Shown here piece after piece: positions 36,888 through 50,394 of a stretch of 64,000 nucleotides of DNA. The notes under the pieces were generated by a model that did no database searches, had not been told where the DNA came from, and saw nothing but the letters and a program-made list of their open reading frames with translations. Every line of letters starts with the position of its first letter. Position 1 is the stretch's first letter. The DNA is from Diadema setosum (taxonomy: Eukaryota > Echinodermata > Echinoidea > Diadematoida > Diadematidae): contig CM067067.1 in NCBI GenBank assembly GCA_033980235.1, positions 6,080,289 through 6,144,288 of the forward strand. Reading direction: 5' to 3'. The translations under genes were made by a program, and so were the position numbers.

Positions 36888-39800
36888 CACAAACAACTTA
36901 AGAAGACATATGAATATCAACTAGTTTTTGAAGTCAAAGAGAATGCACCAGATACATTCAATTAACACTTTGCAGCTATAAATTTCCTTTAATTTCATTA
37001 TATTAAACATTAATAAAGTAAATTGATAAGATCATATTTAACTTCATCTTTGATAAACTAATCCCACAACAACACTTTTTTTGTGTGTGTGATTTCAGTG
37101 CATATATATTCATACAATAACACATTGAAGCAACTTTGGAAGGAAACATGAAGCAAGAGAAAAACAGTGAATTGAAGTTAAATTGCAACAGAATTAAACA
37201 ATTCCTGTACCGTAACACTCTGCAGGTGGCATCAATCTTCCACTTGTGCATGCCGCAAGTCTGAAGTTTATGATCACAAAGTCCCCCTTCACAGGCTGTT
37301 ACTTGAGACAAAACCTAATTAATTCCCTGACTCTGCCTCAAACAGCCCATGAGTGCAATAACTCCATCTGACAATGGGAAAAACTGCAACAAATTATGGT
37401 CACTGCTGTCATCTGAACATGTACATGTCAGATTCTCGTATATATAGGGTAAAATCTGCCTGCATTTTGTCACCCAACTATAATGGACCAAAGTTCCAGA
37501 ACATTTTTGCTTGCTCATATCATCGCAGTTTTCTGCATGTTGTGAATTTGGTTTGTAAGATTCATGGATTGAAAGAAATCTGGCAGACCTGCATTATTCT
37601 CTTTATATTACATAAAAGAAGTGCAATTGATGTCTTTAATCAGCACATCCCTATGAGGCACGTACAAGGTAATATGTTGATCAAATATTCAATTCAAATT
37701 ACCACTTTACATTCAGTCAGTTTCAGCAAAACAAAACAGCTAAGCTGAGATGCAATATTACATTAAATATCAAATATACTGCAATATCAAATCATAAAGA
37801 AGACAATTTAACTTCAAACAGAGAGAAAGAGAAGGGGGATAAAGAGAGGAAAAGAGGATGAAGAATATAAGACAGAATAGTAATCAGCAGGAAATGCATC
37901 TGCAAACATTAATGTCCAATTTACTTTTACATCATATACCATCCTAGGTTATAGGGCAAATATGCATATCTAATTATATACAATTACAGACTTTAATGGT
38001 AACCAGTTTAGATATTCTGGGCAAAGGTACACGCTATTATTATTGTCATCTTGTGCACAAGGCCTTTGTCACTTTTCATGTCAAAAAATGGACATCAGAA
38101 TAAGGAAACAAACATGATACTGTGACAATGCAAGTGTTCCTGAAACACATGTTTCTTGTTCATACCTGTACCTTCCTCAAACACACTATTACTACACAGA
38201 TTATCATCATATCAAATGCTTTTTTTAATGCAGCATCTTGCTTGGGTACCTCTGCAACAGGAAACATGAATGTAGATAGTGATGTCCACTATACCCCTTG
38301 CGTGCTACACCCTCCCCAAACACTGCTCTGTTCACTTGACAGTTGAGAATGCCACGCCAGAAACTTGACCTTCCTATTCACAAGATGAAGCTTGGTTGCC
38401 AAGGCAACACAGGGTGGAAGATGGACTGATGGGATAAAGCGAACACACGAAGCCTACGAATTCATTCACTTCCTGTCCTCATTTTCCAGCATTTCTCATG
38501 CAACTTTGTGAGATGAAAATGGATTGAGGAGCTTACCCATGCATTAAGTCACACTCAGTCTCCTTTTTACCACTGCTTCTCCGGCATAGCTCGGAGACTA
38601 CATTTAATAACTTGCTGTGAAAAACTGTAAAACACTGAAATTATTAATACTTGCTTTCAAGAATACCCACTATTGCTTCTCACTTTGAACATAGACTATA
38701 AAAACATTCTGCAAAATTATTGAATAATGGTGTTTCATGCTGACAAGCAATGACTGATAAAATGTAGTGTAAGAACTATGACAAAGTACAGGATGAAATA
38801 GACTTGTCTTGGGTAGATGGCAACATAGTTTCCCCACACTCAAATTCTTAAGTTCAAAGTTCATTTCACAGGTAACAGCATTATATGAGTTTCTAAATTA
38901 AGAAGAATTCATGAGCTTTGTCTGGAAGCCAGATATCACTGGCACAGTATATTTCATGTGCATGCTAACAGAGGGTCACAGTTTCATGTGTATATACACA
39001 AGCTGAGAACATATGACATTTCAAATGACAACGGATAGTATGGTAAAGAATGCACTTTTGTTAAAAACACATTAAATGTGCAGACCATCTGAGGCATGGA
39101 AATTGAAACAAATTGATTTAACTTTCATTCGATTCAAGGGAGATATATTATATCTTTACAAAAGATGTGATGCTACGAAATCTTATATAGATGTGAAGTC
39201 ACATATTATATAACACTGTCTTCAAAATGTCTTGAACATGACGCTGAAATGTTTGACAGTCTACAAAGGCATCCGGACAACCTGAACATAGAATACAGAA
39301 AATATTCCTGCCATACCATTGTAGCAGACGGGCAGCTGGTTGCACAGCATCCATACCTGTGAATCTAGATTTGAGTCTTGCATCCTCCATCTCAGAGTGT
39401 ACACATATTTATATGTGCCGATTCTGAATGTAACCACAAGATGCAGTTTGCAAAGATTTGATATTCTCATTACATCATGAATAAGAAACATACCTTTCAT
39501 GTGTTTCCTTCTTTTTTATGTGACAGTAGGCAAAAAAACCCCCAAAACTATGTGAACAATACAGCAAACTATGCTAAAAAAAAAAATCTAGCAAAACAAA
39601 ACCCCACTGCTTATGACCTGACCCGTAGTGAGTGCAACAAATTCACGTACGTGCATTGGAATCAATGAGCCGAGGAAAACATGATACTTATGTTGATGCC
39701 TCCGTCCACCATTTTCTCTGAAACGAGGAGTGCAGAAATTGAAATTACATTCTGGAATGAACTATGAGCTCCTAATTGAAATTGAGGCTCTGATGAGGTA

Positions 39801-40636
39801 TGTAGGTGGTGGTGGTAGTGTGTGTGTGTGTGTGTGTGGAGGGGGGGGGGGGGAGGGGGCAGAGAAGCAGTAGGGTGTTAAGGTAGGGGAGGGGTGAGCA
39901 GGAAAAAGTATGTGTGGCTGGGTATCTCTCTGCTCTGATTACCCAGTTTCTATTAAATTTGCAGGTGAAAATGGGCATTTCAGGTTATTGGATTCAAGCT
40001 TGTACTCAAACTGCAGGCTACGCTAGCAGACACTGCCTCAGAGTATCAGAGTGTACATAATGTGGATAGTGGGTAGTAGAAACCTAAAAATTATTAGACT
40101 TTTTAAAAATAATGCCACCACACACTAAGCTATCATACTCGATTCCAGTTTTCATCAATAGATATCATTGAAATGTAAGGCAAACTTCGAGATAAAAGGA
40201 AAAAAAAAACACCTTTTAAAGCATACAGTACATCTCTCATTTCAGCAAATTTCCAAATGAAACACATACTCAGGTTTTACCAAAAAGAGACATAACCTCA
40301 CCATAAACAATTCAAGTGCTTGCACTTTTGTAAGAATTGGTCATGTATTTCTGGACATGCTGATTTGTTAATCATTTTTTTCTCCTTCTTATTTATTTCC
40401 ATTTTCTTCCCTGCATGTACATATTAAAGAAAGGAAGTCTAAAAGCACTAAATCACATTTCTGTGTACAGAGTCCAACAGACAACATTGAAATACCGAAT
40501 GCCAGTGTTAGGTAGTTTGTTTCATCATAGGATCTATAAATGACTTTCTGAAGTTAGATGAATGCCCCAAAACATTCTTTATGAGATCTACTGATTTAAT
40601 GCATTCACAAACAAACTTACACAGGTGAATAATTAC
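36888..40636. other. Non-genic stretch
   Basis: AT-rich sequence. A GT/G-rich run lies at 39804-39860 (TG repeat then G12). Open frames such as 37374-37748 have no recognised domain. Confidence 0.55.
38395..38408. promoter_or_regulatory. RFX X-box-like palindrome
   Basis: GTTGCCAAGGCAAC is a perfect inverted repeat of two 6-bp half-sites with a 2-bp spacer, matching the X-box consensus bound by RFX factors. It is the second X-box in the window after 8758-8770. The surrounding 150 bp are mildly GC-enriched. Function is inference. Confidence 0.4.
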
Positions 40637-42461
40637 TAAGGGGCAGTTCCGTAAAGTCGGACGTACATTTCGGACACTTTGAAGGCCTGAATTTTTATTG
40701 TCAATGGGGGCAGATCTGTTTTTAAGTGTGCAATATGTGTAAAGGTGCTAGTACTATAAACTCACTTATTATTATGGTGGCACCTCGTTTCATTATGGAG
40801 TTATGTGTTAAAAATACCATGGTGTCGGACGTACGCGCACAAAATGACTTTTTTGACATTGAAGATTCATGTTCAAAACTCTGTGATGTGTGAGGGCCTA
40901 CAGTAAAACTGATACCAGTTTTGATTGTATGAAGGATTGAGCTTTATAACATATACCAGCCTTATATATAAATCTGTTCCGAAAGTTGTGTAAATCATCA
41001 AAGTATGTCGGTGTCGGACGTACATTATATGGTGTTGGACGTACCCGTGTGAAATTTTCAGAGAGTACGTCCGACACCACTTGGGCACTCCGTATTTTTG
41101 GAAGTACAAAGAATATTCAAGTAATGATTTTTGTTTCAGACACATGGGGTAATACTCCATGCAGACATACAGACTGAACATTCACTGGAATTTACTATCT
41201 TCATTTCAACCAGGGCACAGAATTGAGAAAATCAGAAACGTACGTCCGACACCAAAATGTAATTTCTTATTTTACAGAAAAATTGATCAAATTTTCCTTT
41301 TATCCATAGTATTTGTACTCATAACAAATTGAATTCATTCAAATGCAATGACGAGCTCTTTTATTTTATGATTCTTACCTCTTTTTCCAAATGCACATTG
41401 ATGTAAATAATCCTTTAAAAAAGTTAGAAAAATCCACAATTTTGAAAATTTCTTTGCATTATCAATGATTAACAGTGATCAAAACATAACAGAACAAGAG
41501 AATTGTGGCTTATAATTTGATATTCAAGCCAACTTCAAAATCTTAAAAAAAACAGAGCTCAACATTCAAAATAAAACTTGTGGCCTTTGGGTTTTAAATG
41601 CCAAAATACAACAATAAAACTAAGTTATTTTGGATCAATGTAACTGAACTTACTTTACATAGACCTACTACATTGTACATAGTTGTATGTACTATACATA
41701 CTGTATCCTTTGTAAAGACCCTACAAATCATAAACTCCATGAACATGTGAATTATGCTAATCCATGCTTCAGAAAATGTTTTATATTATATTCTGGACCC
41801 TATAAAATGTAAATTCAACAAGTTACAATGTACAAGTATACTCTCCAATGTATCTTGAGAGACACTGCATGATCAATGTAATGTTGGCATTTTAGTAGAA
41901 ATAGCTGCGTAGCTTAGGTAGGAGAGATTAACAAACATACCCTGATCATTCCATTTGAGTGATAAAACTCAATTGTAACAATGAATAACACATCAATATT
42001 TGTTCAAATTTAAGATGAGTTTAATAGTAAAGGTGAAAGAATTTCCAGAATATGCAACTATTACATTACACCTACTACTTAAATGTTACATGTGACCTAC
42101 ACAGAACATTATGAAGAATGATTTGAACAAGGCTGCTTTTAATACCCCATATTGCATACATGTACATGTGCATGTACAATGTACCCAGATTCTACAGTAA
42201 AATATTTAAAAGAGTGTCAATTTTTAACACATCACAAACATGTTTTTCTTTCCACCAATTCTGAAAAAAAAAGATATACACCCTGTATTATGATATGCTT
42301 AGTGAATCATTCCCTTTTCTTTCCTAACCAGCAACATTCATGTATGTAATCAGCTTAATAATCAGTGAGAAGCAGAGAGAAGAAAGTTTCATCATACAAC
42401 TTTAATATTAACCTACTTTGTCAGTCTGTGTTTCTAGGGCACCAGTTTTCAGCACTATTAA

Positions 42462-43435
42462 AATGCAAGTTCACCTTCATATGTGAGTTGAGAAAATGCA
42501 GCACTATCAATACACTGTACTTCGCAGAACACTCCACATCTGTGAAAGTTGGAGGAAGATCAGACAATCCACTGAAAAAAGTTAGGAATTTTTGAAGTTT
42601 CTGTGCTGCTATCGCTGGATGGGAAGACTAAATTACAGCTTATGATGTGTTAAACAAAATAAAGAAAATATGAAGAAAATTGAACATGTTTTCACCTTTC
42701 ACGCATGATAAAAAAGAGCACTTGACCTGTCTCAAAAGGCAGGGGAAACAATATAACACTGGAAGGGGTGGTATACACTTAGTTTTCATTGAGATGAAGT
42801 TCAGGTTTCCAACTTCTTTGTGAGATAACGAGAAACCTTTTATGAAATATAAAATAAAACACAACTGTATGAAGGATTAAAGTTTATTGGATGGAAATTC
42901 GCTTTGAAATGGCAGAGATATCCAAGAGCACAGATGTCCTAGTAAAAGGTGGGATCCATATCTTATTAGGAACAATTTGTTTTCTTGGCTTTTATATCTC
43001 AGCCATTTCAAAAACCAATTTTCATAAAACAAAAAACAACTTTGAATTTCTCCTAGAATTGTATGCTCTTTGATACATTGTATTTCATGCACTGTAAGTG
43101 GCTTCTAATTATCTCACAAAAAGTTGAAATCTAAATCCCCCATCTCATCCAAAACTATACCATCCCCTTAACATTCATCAGTGACAGTTGGGAGAATGTG
43201 TACTGACAAAAAATGAAGTTTTGTGAATTCTCTTTGTATTTTCTTTATATCCTTCTATGCATTATGTGACATAACCAAAGTACTGTAGTCTTCTCATCCA
43301 GCAGTGACTGCGTAAAAACTTCAAAAATCCATGAATTTTGAACGGATTGTCCAATTTTCCTCAAACTTTCACTATTGCCTTCTACCATTATGCTCCATTC
43401 ACTCTATTCACATGCATGGAGGTGAACTTGTCCTT
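42462..43435. mobile_element. TTAA-flanked foldback nested in the Harbinger-like element
   Basis: TTAA at 42458-42461 and 43436-43439. The left end AATGCAAGTTCACCTTCAT and the right end read inward, AAGGACAAGTTCACCTCCAT, begin arms of about 200 bp that share CTTCTCATCCAGC-type and AATTTTTGAAGTTT segments. A solo left arm of the family is at 20174-20350, and the arms are distantly related to those at 53084-53641. The centre is occupied by another foldback (42765-43167). Confidence 0.75.
42765..43167. mobile_element. Inner foldback nested in the foldback
   Basis: The left end GGGGTGGTATACACTTAG and the right end read inward, GGGGATGGTATAGTTTTGG, begin arms that share CAACTTYTTTGTGAGATAA and TGAAATA blocks. 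A TTAA follows the right end (43168-43171); the left flank GGAA may be a decayed TTAA. The core carries a further inverted pair, TTTGAAATGGCAGAGATAT and its near-complement near 43000. It is the third level of insertion here. Confidence 0.65.
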
Positions 43436-44540
43436 TTAAGAACAGAGCAATGCAATCAATAACTTTCAATTAGGATCTACAAAATGCTGGATTCAAGGGG
43501 CAAGCTATACAGTAAATTTTTGTGTGTGTAATTGTTTATACAGAAAAAAAAATCTTCAGCCATTCAAGCTTCTCTGCAAATCAGGTGCTGAAATCTGCTT
43601 TCTGCTGAACACTGGTACCCTTAATTAGGGTACTACAATTTAAAAAACTCAAAGTACCTAGTTCAGCTTGATCTATTTTTAGTGACACAGATCCTTGTTG
43701 CAAAGGCATGCTGTAACTATCTTGAACTGCATGCTCCAAATCTCTTTTATGATTTGACTGTTCTAAAATTCCTCATAAAATTTGTAGAGTGTGATTTTTT
43801 GCTTTGACTTTGTAATAGATATACTTGCAGAATACTCTATAATAAAGAAAGGTGTAAACTTAGCTGTGCCATGTCTGAAAAAAATTGAAATTGTAGGAGT
43901 TACTGGAGTGACAATATGGTGTCGGACGTACACAGTGTCGGACGTACATTCAAAGTGTACATCCAACACCATGATATTTCAGTTTTGACAAAGTATACAA
44001 GTGACCTTTGATGATGGTTACATTACCTATGACAAACTTACTTTGCATCCTAAGTGATATGTTTTATCTCGCTTCAGATTAATGTGAATATCAAAAAATG
44101 TATGTTCACGGTGTCGGACGTACATCGGCGAAGTGGTCGAACCTGGGAAAACTGTCACTAAAAAACAAAAAGACTGGGGGTTCTCTTTGATTAATAATTG
44201 AAAAGTGTACCTTTCAACCTTATTGGTAAGATATAAGAGTTGTGTAGTTTTGAATTCTTCAAGAGATAAATCAAAAGTAAATTTTGGTTATTTTTTTTAC
44301 TAAAAATGAGAGGAAAATTAGCCTCTTACTTCAATACCCATAATTCTTAGAATACACATAACAAATTGAAATCAACTAAAGTCTATGAAAATATAATCTA
44401 TGATGATTGATATGATATCTTACTTGCAGTGATTTGACGATTTTGAAATTTTGATGATGAGGTTTACTATTTTACGGAATTGCCCTAAGACAAACAACAA
44501 CAAACAAACAAATATAAGTTGATCTATTTGAGTCCATGCA

Positions 44541-44561
44541 CCCCCCCCCCCAAAAAAAAAA
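44541..44561. repeat. C11-A10 compound tract
   Basis: C11 (44541-44551) switches directly to A10 (44552-44561). On the minus strand this is T10G11, the same structure as 20775-20804, 57544-57563 and 61631-61655. Confidence 0.8.
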
Positions 44562-44689
44562 TAGTGAAGATCCATTTGCAGGTCAATGGAAGACTTTAGA
44601 GGCAATGACATCATATTACCTCATATCACTTGCATATTATACGCAATATGGTTAGTGAGTCTAATTTTGGGGGAATTGGGACTTCCAGA

Positions 44690-44880
44690 CAATTTCGCGA
44701 GTGGTGAAATTCACGATTGTGGAATACAGGACTGAACAGAGAAATGTATGCATGCATGTCACATGCATGTTGGCATCAAAGTTGATATTTTGGAAATTTG
44801 TGAATAGCACCCAACTCGTGAAATTTGCCAAAAAAAAATAAATAAATGAAAACCTCGCAAAATATTCAGTGTATGTGGCT
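44690..44880 (+). repeat. Dispersed repeat with TTCGCGA/CTCGTGAAATTTGCC core
   Basis: Blocks TTTCGCGAGTGGTGAAATT, CTCGTGAAATTTGCC and AAAACCTCGCAAAATATTCAG match in order the fragment at 5825-5925. About 100 bp of extra sequence lies between the first and second blocks. Possible third relative around 47270-47500. Non-coding and unclassified. Confidence 0.45.
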
Positions 44881-45455
44881 AAGATGGATATTACTGTCAA
44901 TCCTGAAATTATGTAATACTCATCCCAGCTTAATGTCCCATTCAGCTGTTCCTTGATGTTGGCTCCAGCTTCCCAACTTTAAACAACAGACAAGAGCACT
45001 AGCACACTCAAAAGCTTTGGACGTACCATCTCGAGGCACAACACTTAATGGAACACAGATTATTTGCACAACCCATGGAGAGGGTCACCAACATTATCAG
45101 ACAGTAACGACACTGGGTGCAGTGTATTTGGGATTTGGCATTTTCTCATGTTTCACTGACATCAGTGGCATACATGCAGCCAAACATGCAGCGTATATGG
45201 TATTTTTATCCCAAAAATGGGTCCCTTGTACCACTACTCTAGACATGAGCACCAGTAGGAGAGCGCCTGGAAAATTTGACACGCTACAAAGTGTTTCTAG
45301 TGTTGATTTCCCCAACCCTTGAAACACTCATGGAATTTTCAAAAGACATTCCTTGAAAACACAACATTACATCACAGAATGGAGGAAAATATAGCAGCAA
45401 AGAGTGTTCCAACAAAGTAAAGCAATTTGAGATAAATAAATAAGTAAATAAATAA

Positions 45456-45491
45456 ATATATATATATATATATATATATTAGATATATATT

Positions 45492-45531
<40 letters not shown>

Positions 45532-45543
45532 TATATATATATT

Positions 45544-45614
<71 letters not shown>

Positions 45615-45622
45615 ATATATAC
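45456..45622. repeat. Long TA array with TAGATA interruptions
   Basis: About 165 bp of TA dinucleotides, interrupted four times by ATTAGATA. Perfectly self-complementary, so likely to extrude hairpins and to be length-variable. The minus-strand open frame through it (Tyr/Ile repeats) is spurious. Confidence 0.95.
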
Positions 45623-45850
45623 ATTCAGCAGCTCTTCTTTTGAATGACACACTGGCTTGAAAACACTGTAGCTGCCTACTTGACATAAAATTTAATAACC
45701 CTAACAGATCCTGTCACATGAAGAGATTCACTTTTTTTAAACAATTCCACATGATTAAACACATTTTCTCTTGCTACTTGAAAACACTCCTGACACTTTG
45801 TTATGAAATGACTACATACATTCTGCATGACCTATACATTGCTCATATTT

Positions 45851-45881
<31 letters not shown>

Positions 45882-46525
45882 TTATTGCAATATCTAAACA
45901 AAACACAGAAAAAAATGTGTAGTAAGAAAGGAGGACACTGGAATTTCCTTTTATCTTGAACACAGGGGAGGGGTAAACAAAATAACCGTTCCATCTTTAC
46001 ACAGAGTCAGAGACATCAATAAGAATCTTGGTTGATTGTATGGCGGTAGCAAATGCCAGAGGAGAGGAGAGAAACTTGACAAAATAAATTCAATAAGACA
46101 CCAGCTCATCAAGAGAGAGATTTAAACGCTAAATGTACAACGTGTATGTATTATTTCTGAACGCTTAAATTGCTAAGGTGCTTTAGGCCTTACACAAACA
46201 ACGGGGACCGTGCACGCTCGTGGACTGCAGGGTTCTAAAGGTCAGAAGTCGACTGCACCATGCAGATTATCCCACTGTTTCTAAAAGTGTAAAGAAAGAG
46301 ACAGATCCCGGAGTGGAGGAGGCATCGAAGTTTTCTTCATGTGGGTGTTCTGGAAAATCTTCCCAAATGACTTGCCTGGCCCACGGCACTTGAGTGACAT
46401 ATTAAAAATGCAGACTTTCCTTGATGTGCGATTCATCTTGCAGAGTTCTATGACATTTAGAAGACGAGTGGACTTGTCTTGAGACATTTTGCCTTTGTTT
46501 TGTTAGGTTTGGAGGTTCTCAAAAA

Positions 46526-46528
<3 letters not shown>

Positions 46529-46564
<36 letters not shown>

Positions 46565-46723
46565 CAAAACACAAGAAGCAGGTCTTGGGGGAAAGGGAAG
46601 TGATAGAGAATCTTGTATTTGTTTTCCAGAGCAGGAAATACATATATGGTGTGAAATGAAATCAAGGGATCAGGGAAAATTATGAAGATGTGTGTGTGTG
46701 TGTAACTAAAACCATTTGTGCAA

Positions 46724-46770
<47 letters not shown>
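46529..46770. repeat. GA, TG and CA microsatellites
   Basis: GA repeat 46529-46560, TG repeat 46689-46703 and CA repeat 46727-46770. The TG and CA tracts, 24 bp apart, form an inverted pair. Confidence 0.9.
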
Positions 46771-47440
46771 AATGAAATGAGTTCTACTTACTGAGATGCA
46801 GGCAGTCACAAATGGCACCCTCTAAGCTGCCAGTATATTTCTGAAATAAAGTCAAGAAATAATTTTTTTTTAAGAATAAAGATGTCACGAAATCAAAAAA
46901 ATTGCTGCAGACATATTCACCTATCCATCTCCATCATATTGCAGTAAACATAAATGTCTTTACAAATTTACAACTATCATTTCTTTGTTCATTTTGATAA
47001 ATATTAGAAACAATACCAGTATCTTCCTCAAATAGATTGCTTTATAGATATCACAGATTTGTTGTTGCTTTTTTTTTTCATTTTTACACAAGCCTGAAGA
47101 TGATATTCCTTCTTTGGGAATTTTCTTTTTGTATGTTTCCTTCCTTTCTGTAGGAATTCACATCAAAAAGTGAAGTCACTTTGAATGGAATCAGTGAAAC
47201 AGATTAAAAATCACAAAACGTAAAAAAAAAATGCAGAAAATGTCATACTGTATTATCAGAAACGTTCACACACGACATATTCACGAATTTAATGAGCCAA
47301 GATTCGCAAAATTAAAATGCACACAAGAGTTCTTCACGTCAATGTAGGACAATTTGTTAATCAGTAGCAGCAAAGGTTCTTGTCTACACATTGAATGCCA
47401 ATGGCAATTTGCTGCAAAAAAAGGCCATCGGCTCCCATTT

Positions 47441-47442
<2 letters not shown>

Positions 47443-47475
<33 letters not shown>
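47443..47475 (+). repeat. A33 homopolymer
   Basis: An uninterrupted run of 33 A. No retroposed gene body is recognisable upstream. Confidence 0.95.
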
Positions 47476-47477
<2 letters not shown>

Positions 47478-49890
47478 CATGCCGCGAATTTTTCATGATA
47501 GCTCAGATACCAGCTTAAAACTTCTCACATCACATTGAGAAGAGAAACATACAATATACTTGCAATTGCATTTATATGCAAAAACTATGGGCAATCAGAA
47601 AATTGGTAGCTAGCTTCAGTCTGCCAATTCACCTCTGAGGAAGACTTGGTTTTGACACATCAATTTTTGTTCTGGATGTGATACCTGTAATACAACTCTT
47701 CTTCTACATACATATTGCACTTTGTTTTCTAATAATGTGAAATCTAATCATTCTTATTTTCTAAACAAGAATGCTCACTCTCATCTACCTAAGAAAAAAA
47801 TGCTTGTTGCTGGCAATCACTCCTTCAAGTGGACAATTCTACAGACCAGGTGCAATACACAGTAACATACTATCGAAGTGTCTTCATTTATATGTGTAAA
47901 CTGATATTTAAAGCGATACTGATATTCAAAAGTGATTATGTGATAGGGATTATTCTGCTCTACAGATGAACAAACACACATCACGATCTTATCATATGAC
48001 AGTCTAGATCTCATAGCAACTTTATAAAATACAAAATGAAGAGATTTGAGCTTATAGGCAACCCATCTCTCACCAAAACAATCTGTGATCACCTCATGCC
48101 TCACTCATGGTGGGTTCGTGAGTTCATTTTTGGTATTAAACTTTTTAGGTCACAGTACGCATTCCCATTGAAGTTGGACAGGTTTAAATCTTCCAATATG
48201 CAGACCGATCATTTGAATCAAGCTCGACCTTTAATCAGGCAAGGCAATTGCGTTGCACAATGGAAGAAATTTATTCTCACACAAAGGAGGGCACAAGCTC
48301 TTAAAGTGACGGGATGCATAACGCTACCACGCCCACATAATTACTTCAGAAAACAACGACAAATATCAAACATGCCGTGCTAATTGCACTGAGGAACAGT
48401 TGAAGTGAACACCATCACTTGTCTGCTTTACACACTTGGAATCACTTGTATAATCTGTGTAAGGACACTAAAGAAGACTATATTACAAGATTGGGCAGGC
48501 TTACAACTCAAAAAAAAGAAAAAGTAAAATGAAGAAGCACAATTAGGCACCCATGACCATGAAAAGGAAGGCACAGTCAATTGTACCATGAAGCATAATC
48601 TCATTACCAACATATTGCATTTATGTAATTGAATCGCTGTCAATACCATTTGAATTTTCTGTGTGAGGATTTTGTGTGGGTGGCAGCAACTCAAAAGGGC
48701 ACTGCAGTTGAAGTCAGGTAAAAGGTTCAATTCCTTTTTTTTATGTCTTGTAATCATCCTTGGAGACGCCAGCCAGCGTACGGATAAAACTTACATTATC
48801 TGACATTTACAGATCCTTCTGTGAAAGAGTTCATGATCGGCAGCACAATCTAAGGAGTGACAGAATTTTGAGGCTTTATGAAATAAAATGCAATTCACGT
48901 AATCTGGAAAGAGAAAGAATGTAAATGTCATGTTCTGTTTAGCTGTACTCTATGGCTGTTCAGTGGAAGAATGTGATGTAATCAAAACTGCAAGACAGGC
49001 ATGTAGCCATTATGATGAATTTCTTGTATCTTAATGCCATATCAAATCCAGTCAAAATCACTTACTCTCTTTAGTTATGACTTTCTTCTCTTGATTTGAT
49101 GCAACATGTTCAAGTCAGCTTTAATGAATAGAGCAAAATCAAAGAAAATGCTGATTTGCATATGTGGGTACAATGATGGAAATACTACACATGGACATTC
49201 ATTATTTCATCAATTAATGAATAGCATTTTACACATTCTTCCCTGCTTTGATCTCTCATGTTCACTACTGCAAACAAGCTGAAGCAAAGCACAATGCAGC
49301 ATTGAAAAATCTATAAATAAAATGTGCAGAATATTTTACTGCTCTTAAATCAAGGGAAATGTGTGCAGTTGTGGTATGTATTGGTATATCACTGCTCAGA
49401 CATTTTGATTTATAATGAAACGCAGGTACCTTTAAAGGGAAATCAAAGATTTATGCTAGTTTGCTATAATTTGTCATTTTCCACATTTCCTGTACATTTT
49501 TCCAGAGTAAAAAAGAGAAAGTAAGGGAAGCGGATACAAAGTCAGACTATTCGGCATGGTCATATGTGTGAGTGATAGCTAGCAAATATGTAATTTCCAA
49601 TTGAATGATACAAAATTATTCATGTCCTGAGATTTGCTGTTTTTCATTAGCGGCATTTATTCAAAGACATTTCCATCTGAAAGGCACATCAGCCAATAAG
49701 ACCAGAATTAGGGAAACGGGTCTTTTGTCAGTTATGATGCATGATTACATAATCATCATTTTCGAGACATCTGAATGTACCCATTCAGATGTGCATAACC
49801 AGGCGGCGGCAGATCTTGTACTTCAAAGTGGTTAGATTCATTGAAAACCAATTTGTTAGTAGGTCCATGGTACAATCTATCCCCATTTCA

Positions 49891-49979
49891 TCCACTGAAG
49901 ACTAATCCAAAGTATACTTGGCAGCTGTCTATGGGAAATGTTTGTTATATATAGCAGAATCAGCTAATCCTCAACAGTT
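49891..49979. mobile_element. Diverged relative of the 85-bp piggyBac-like MITE
   Basis: Aligns end to end with 34841-34925. CACTGAAGAC replaces CGTTGAGGAC, AGTATACTTGG replaces AGTATACTCGG, CTGTCTATGGGAAATG replaces GTGTCTATGGGAAATG, and AATCCTCAACAGTTTAA replaces GTCCTCAACGGGTTAA. Ends and the left TTAA are decayed, so this copy is older. Confidence 0.65.
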
Positions 49980-50394
49980 TAATGATAAAAATTATATAAT
50001 TTTTCTAGTTTGTGTCCAATTTTGATGAAAATTCACCATTCTGTCCGCCAGGTTATACTTACTAAGTTCATTTACAGCAATTTGAACGCAGTGAGAATTT
50101 AAGCTCACTGCAAAAGTTTTCTATCAGAAAAAAGACTAAGGGTCCAAATTATGTCTTGATGCACACACATACTCTCTCTCTCTCTCCTTCTCCCTTTGAG
50201 AAAAAGTGCAAACAAGAAACTGCATGATACATACCCTACATGCTTTTACATTTATCAAACACAAATATGCAGGCCTTCAAATTACGAATCTTTGTAATCA
50301 AACAGAATGACAAACACAGTCACACAGACAAACAGACAGACACAGGCACAGGCACAGACATTTTTTTTTTCTCAATCTTTAATTTTCTTTCTTT

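Larger units (their letters stand above)
40640..44485. mobile_element. PIF/Harbinger-like DNA transposon, 3.85 kb, non-autonomous, with subterminal repeats
   Basis: The ends GGGGCAGTTCCGTAAAG (40640) and, read inward from 44485, GGGCAATTCCGTAAAA are inverted repeats flanked by TAA at 40637-40639 and 44486-44488. A 3-bp TWA target with GGG-starting ends is typical of PIF/Harbinger. The 10-mer TCGGACGTAC occurs exactly eight times in either orientation: 40657, 40825, 41014, 41065, 41240, 43922, 43938 and 44114. One-off variants lie at 41035 and 43957. All lie within about 610 bp of an end, none in the middle. No transposase frame survives. Two further elements are nested inside. Confidence 0.72.
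44881..49890. other. Non-genic stretch
   Basis: AT-rich DNA with the simple repeats listed separately. Frames at 45017-45322 (101 codons) and 48036-48383 (115 codons) have no recognisable domain; both regions are only slightly more GC-rich than the surroundings. I see no RNA gene or splice-bounded exon. Confidence 0.5.

Noticed and set aside
39199..39500. Minus-strand frame with an exon-like CAG/GTATGG boundary
   Set aside because: A single donor-like site without a recognisable protein, acceptor or homologue is not enough to call an exon.
40640..44485. A transposase gene inside the Harbinger-like element
   Set aside because: No frame over about 102 codons and no DDE-type or Myb/MADF-like signature, so the element is called non-autonomous.
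45372..45686. Tyr/Ile repeat protein frame on the minus strand
   Set aside because: It is the TA array translated.
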